This document shows positions 63,417 to 64,000 of a stretch of DNA of 64,000 bases, one piece after another. The notes beneath the pieces were generated by a model. It searched no databases. It was given only the letters and a program-made list of their open reading frames with translations, and was not told the DNA's origin. Source of the DNA: Paratinospora sagittata (lineage: Eukaryota; Streptophyta; Magnoliopsida; Ranunculales; Menispermaceae); contig CM069589.1 in NCBI GenBank assembly GCA_035771175.1, forward strand, positions 24,260,201 through 24,324,200, written 5' to 3'. Numbering within the stretch: position 1 is the first letter of the stretch; each line of letters opens with the position of its first letter. The translations under genes and the position numbers were made by a program.

Positions 63417-64000
63417 AAATTTTCCAAACTTAGACTTTGATCGTCCCAAGCAAAGAGAAAAATGAAAGTTGATTAAACAAACTCCTCACATATTCCAAGA
63501 TGAACAAGGGTTTGATTTTCAAAAATGGATTCAATTGATCTCAAAGACAGCACAAATTTTATAGACATAACACAAGGAAAGCTTCGAAAGTTTAAACTTG
63601 TTGTCTAGAATTTTGACCTACAAGACCATGTCTACTTTTCAGTCCTCATTGACAAACAAGCATAAAAAATCATTCACATGACCACTCATAAATCATATAG
63701 ATCAATGCAAGCAAGATAGATATATGATCTCATAAAACAAAACATGACCTTCATATGCTTGCTTTTAACACTTCTCTCCACTAATGTCGGTTTCACACCA
63801 ATCAAGATCAATGGGTCTTTAAATTGCTTGTAATGTAAGGCTAGGGCTAAGGGTATGTCAAAGTGGATGAAATGAAGCTTAATACACCCAAAACATCTTT
63901 GTTACATCAATAATTTTTGCACACATCCCATACCTTAGACATGAACCAAAACCAAACATTAGCCAACTAAGATTTTTCACATTTTTCATTCGCATTACCC
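63417..64000. other. Right-edge DNA, no gene seen
   Basis: Begins AAATTTTCCAAACTTAGACTTTGATC and stays AT-rich with no coding frame. It could be the leader or internal part of the element to which repeat copy II belongs, running out of the window. Confidence 0.4.

Overview
The window is repeat-rich nuclear DNA of a flowering plant, most likely from a centromeric, pericentromeric or other heterochromatic block. Three things point there: a 47-kb AT-rich satellite array, degraded plant-type Copia and Gypsy pieces, and an endogenous relative of the Caulimoviridae. The species cannot be named from the sequence. No intact host gene, tRNA or rRNA was found.

Positions 1-47300 are one uninterrupted satellite array, open at the left edge of the window. 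The basic monomer is about 188.8 bp. Three diverged monomer types (A, B, C) alternate to make a trimer of about 566 bp. Trimers are grouped into higher-order repeats (HORs) whose size changes along the array. About 1-20.3 kb is a 9-mer domain (1.70 kb, or 1.78 kb where an 83-bp partial monomer is duplicated). About 20.3-26 kb is mixed. About 26-39.2 kb is a 12-mer domain (2,266 bp, with an inner 1,133-bp period). About 39.2-47.3 kb is a 6-mer (1,133-bp) domain inside a 5,665-bp duplication. A further level, a 6,959-bp super-repeat of four 9-mer HORs, occurs twice in tandem in the first domain. Short ORFs in the array are by-products of the repeat.

Positions 47301-51332 hold junction DNA, a degenerate GTTTCT-rich minisatellite, a 5'-truncated Ty1/copia end (RNase H, polypurine tract and start of the 3' LTR) and a probable truncated LTR of a Tekay/Del-like Ty3/gypsy element.

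Positions 51946-59977 are the most unusual part. A degraded caulimovirid-like element lies between two inverted arms of about 250 bp. Its order is capsid-like protein with zinc knuckle, aspartic protease, reverse transcriptase, RNase H, intergenic region with a 35S-like promoter, then a 30K-type movement protein. This is a circular permutation of the usual order (movement protein, capsid, protease, RT, RNase H). Stops and frameshifts break it, so it is a relic and not an active virus.

Positions 59926-64000 hold two diverged copies of one dispersed repeat that begins TGATGCG and carries paired GC-rich palindromes, probably LTR-retrotransposon derived. Between them is a probable second Tekay-like LTR start. 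The pieces look like successive nested insertions beside the satellite block.
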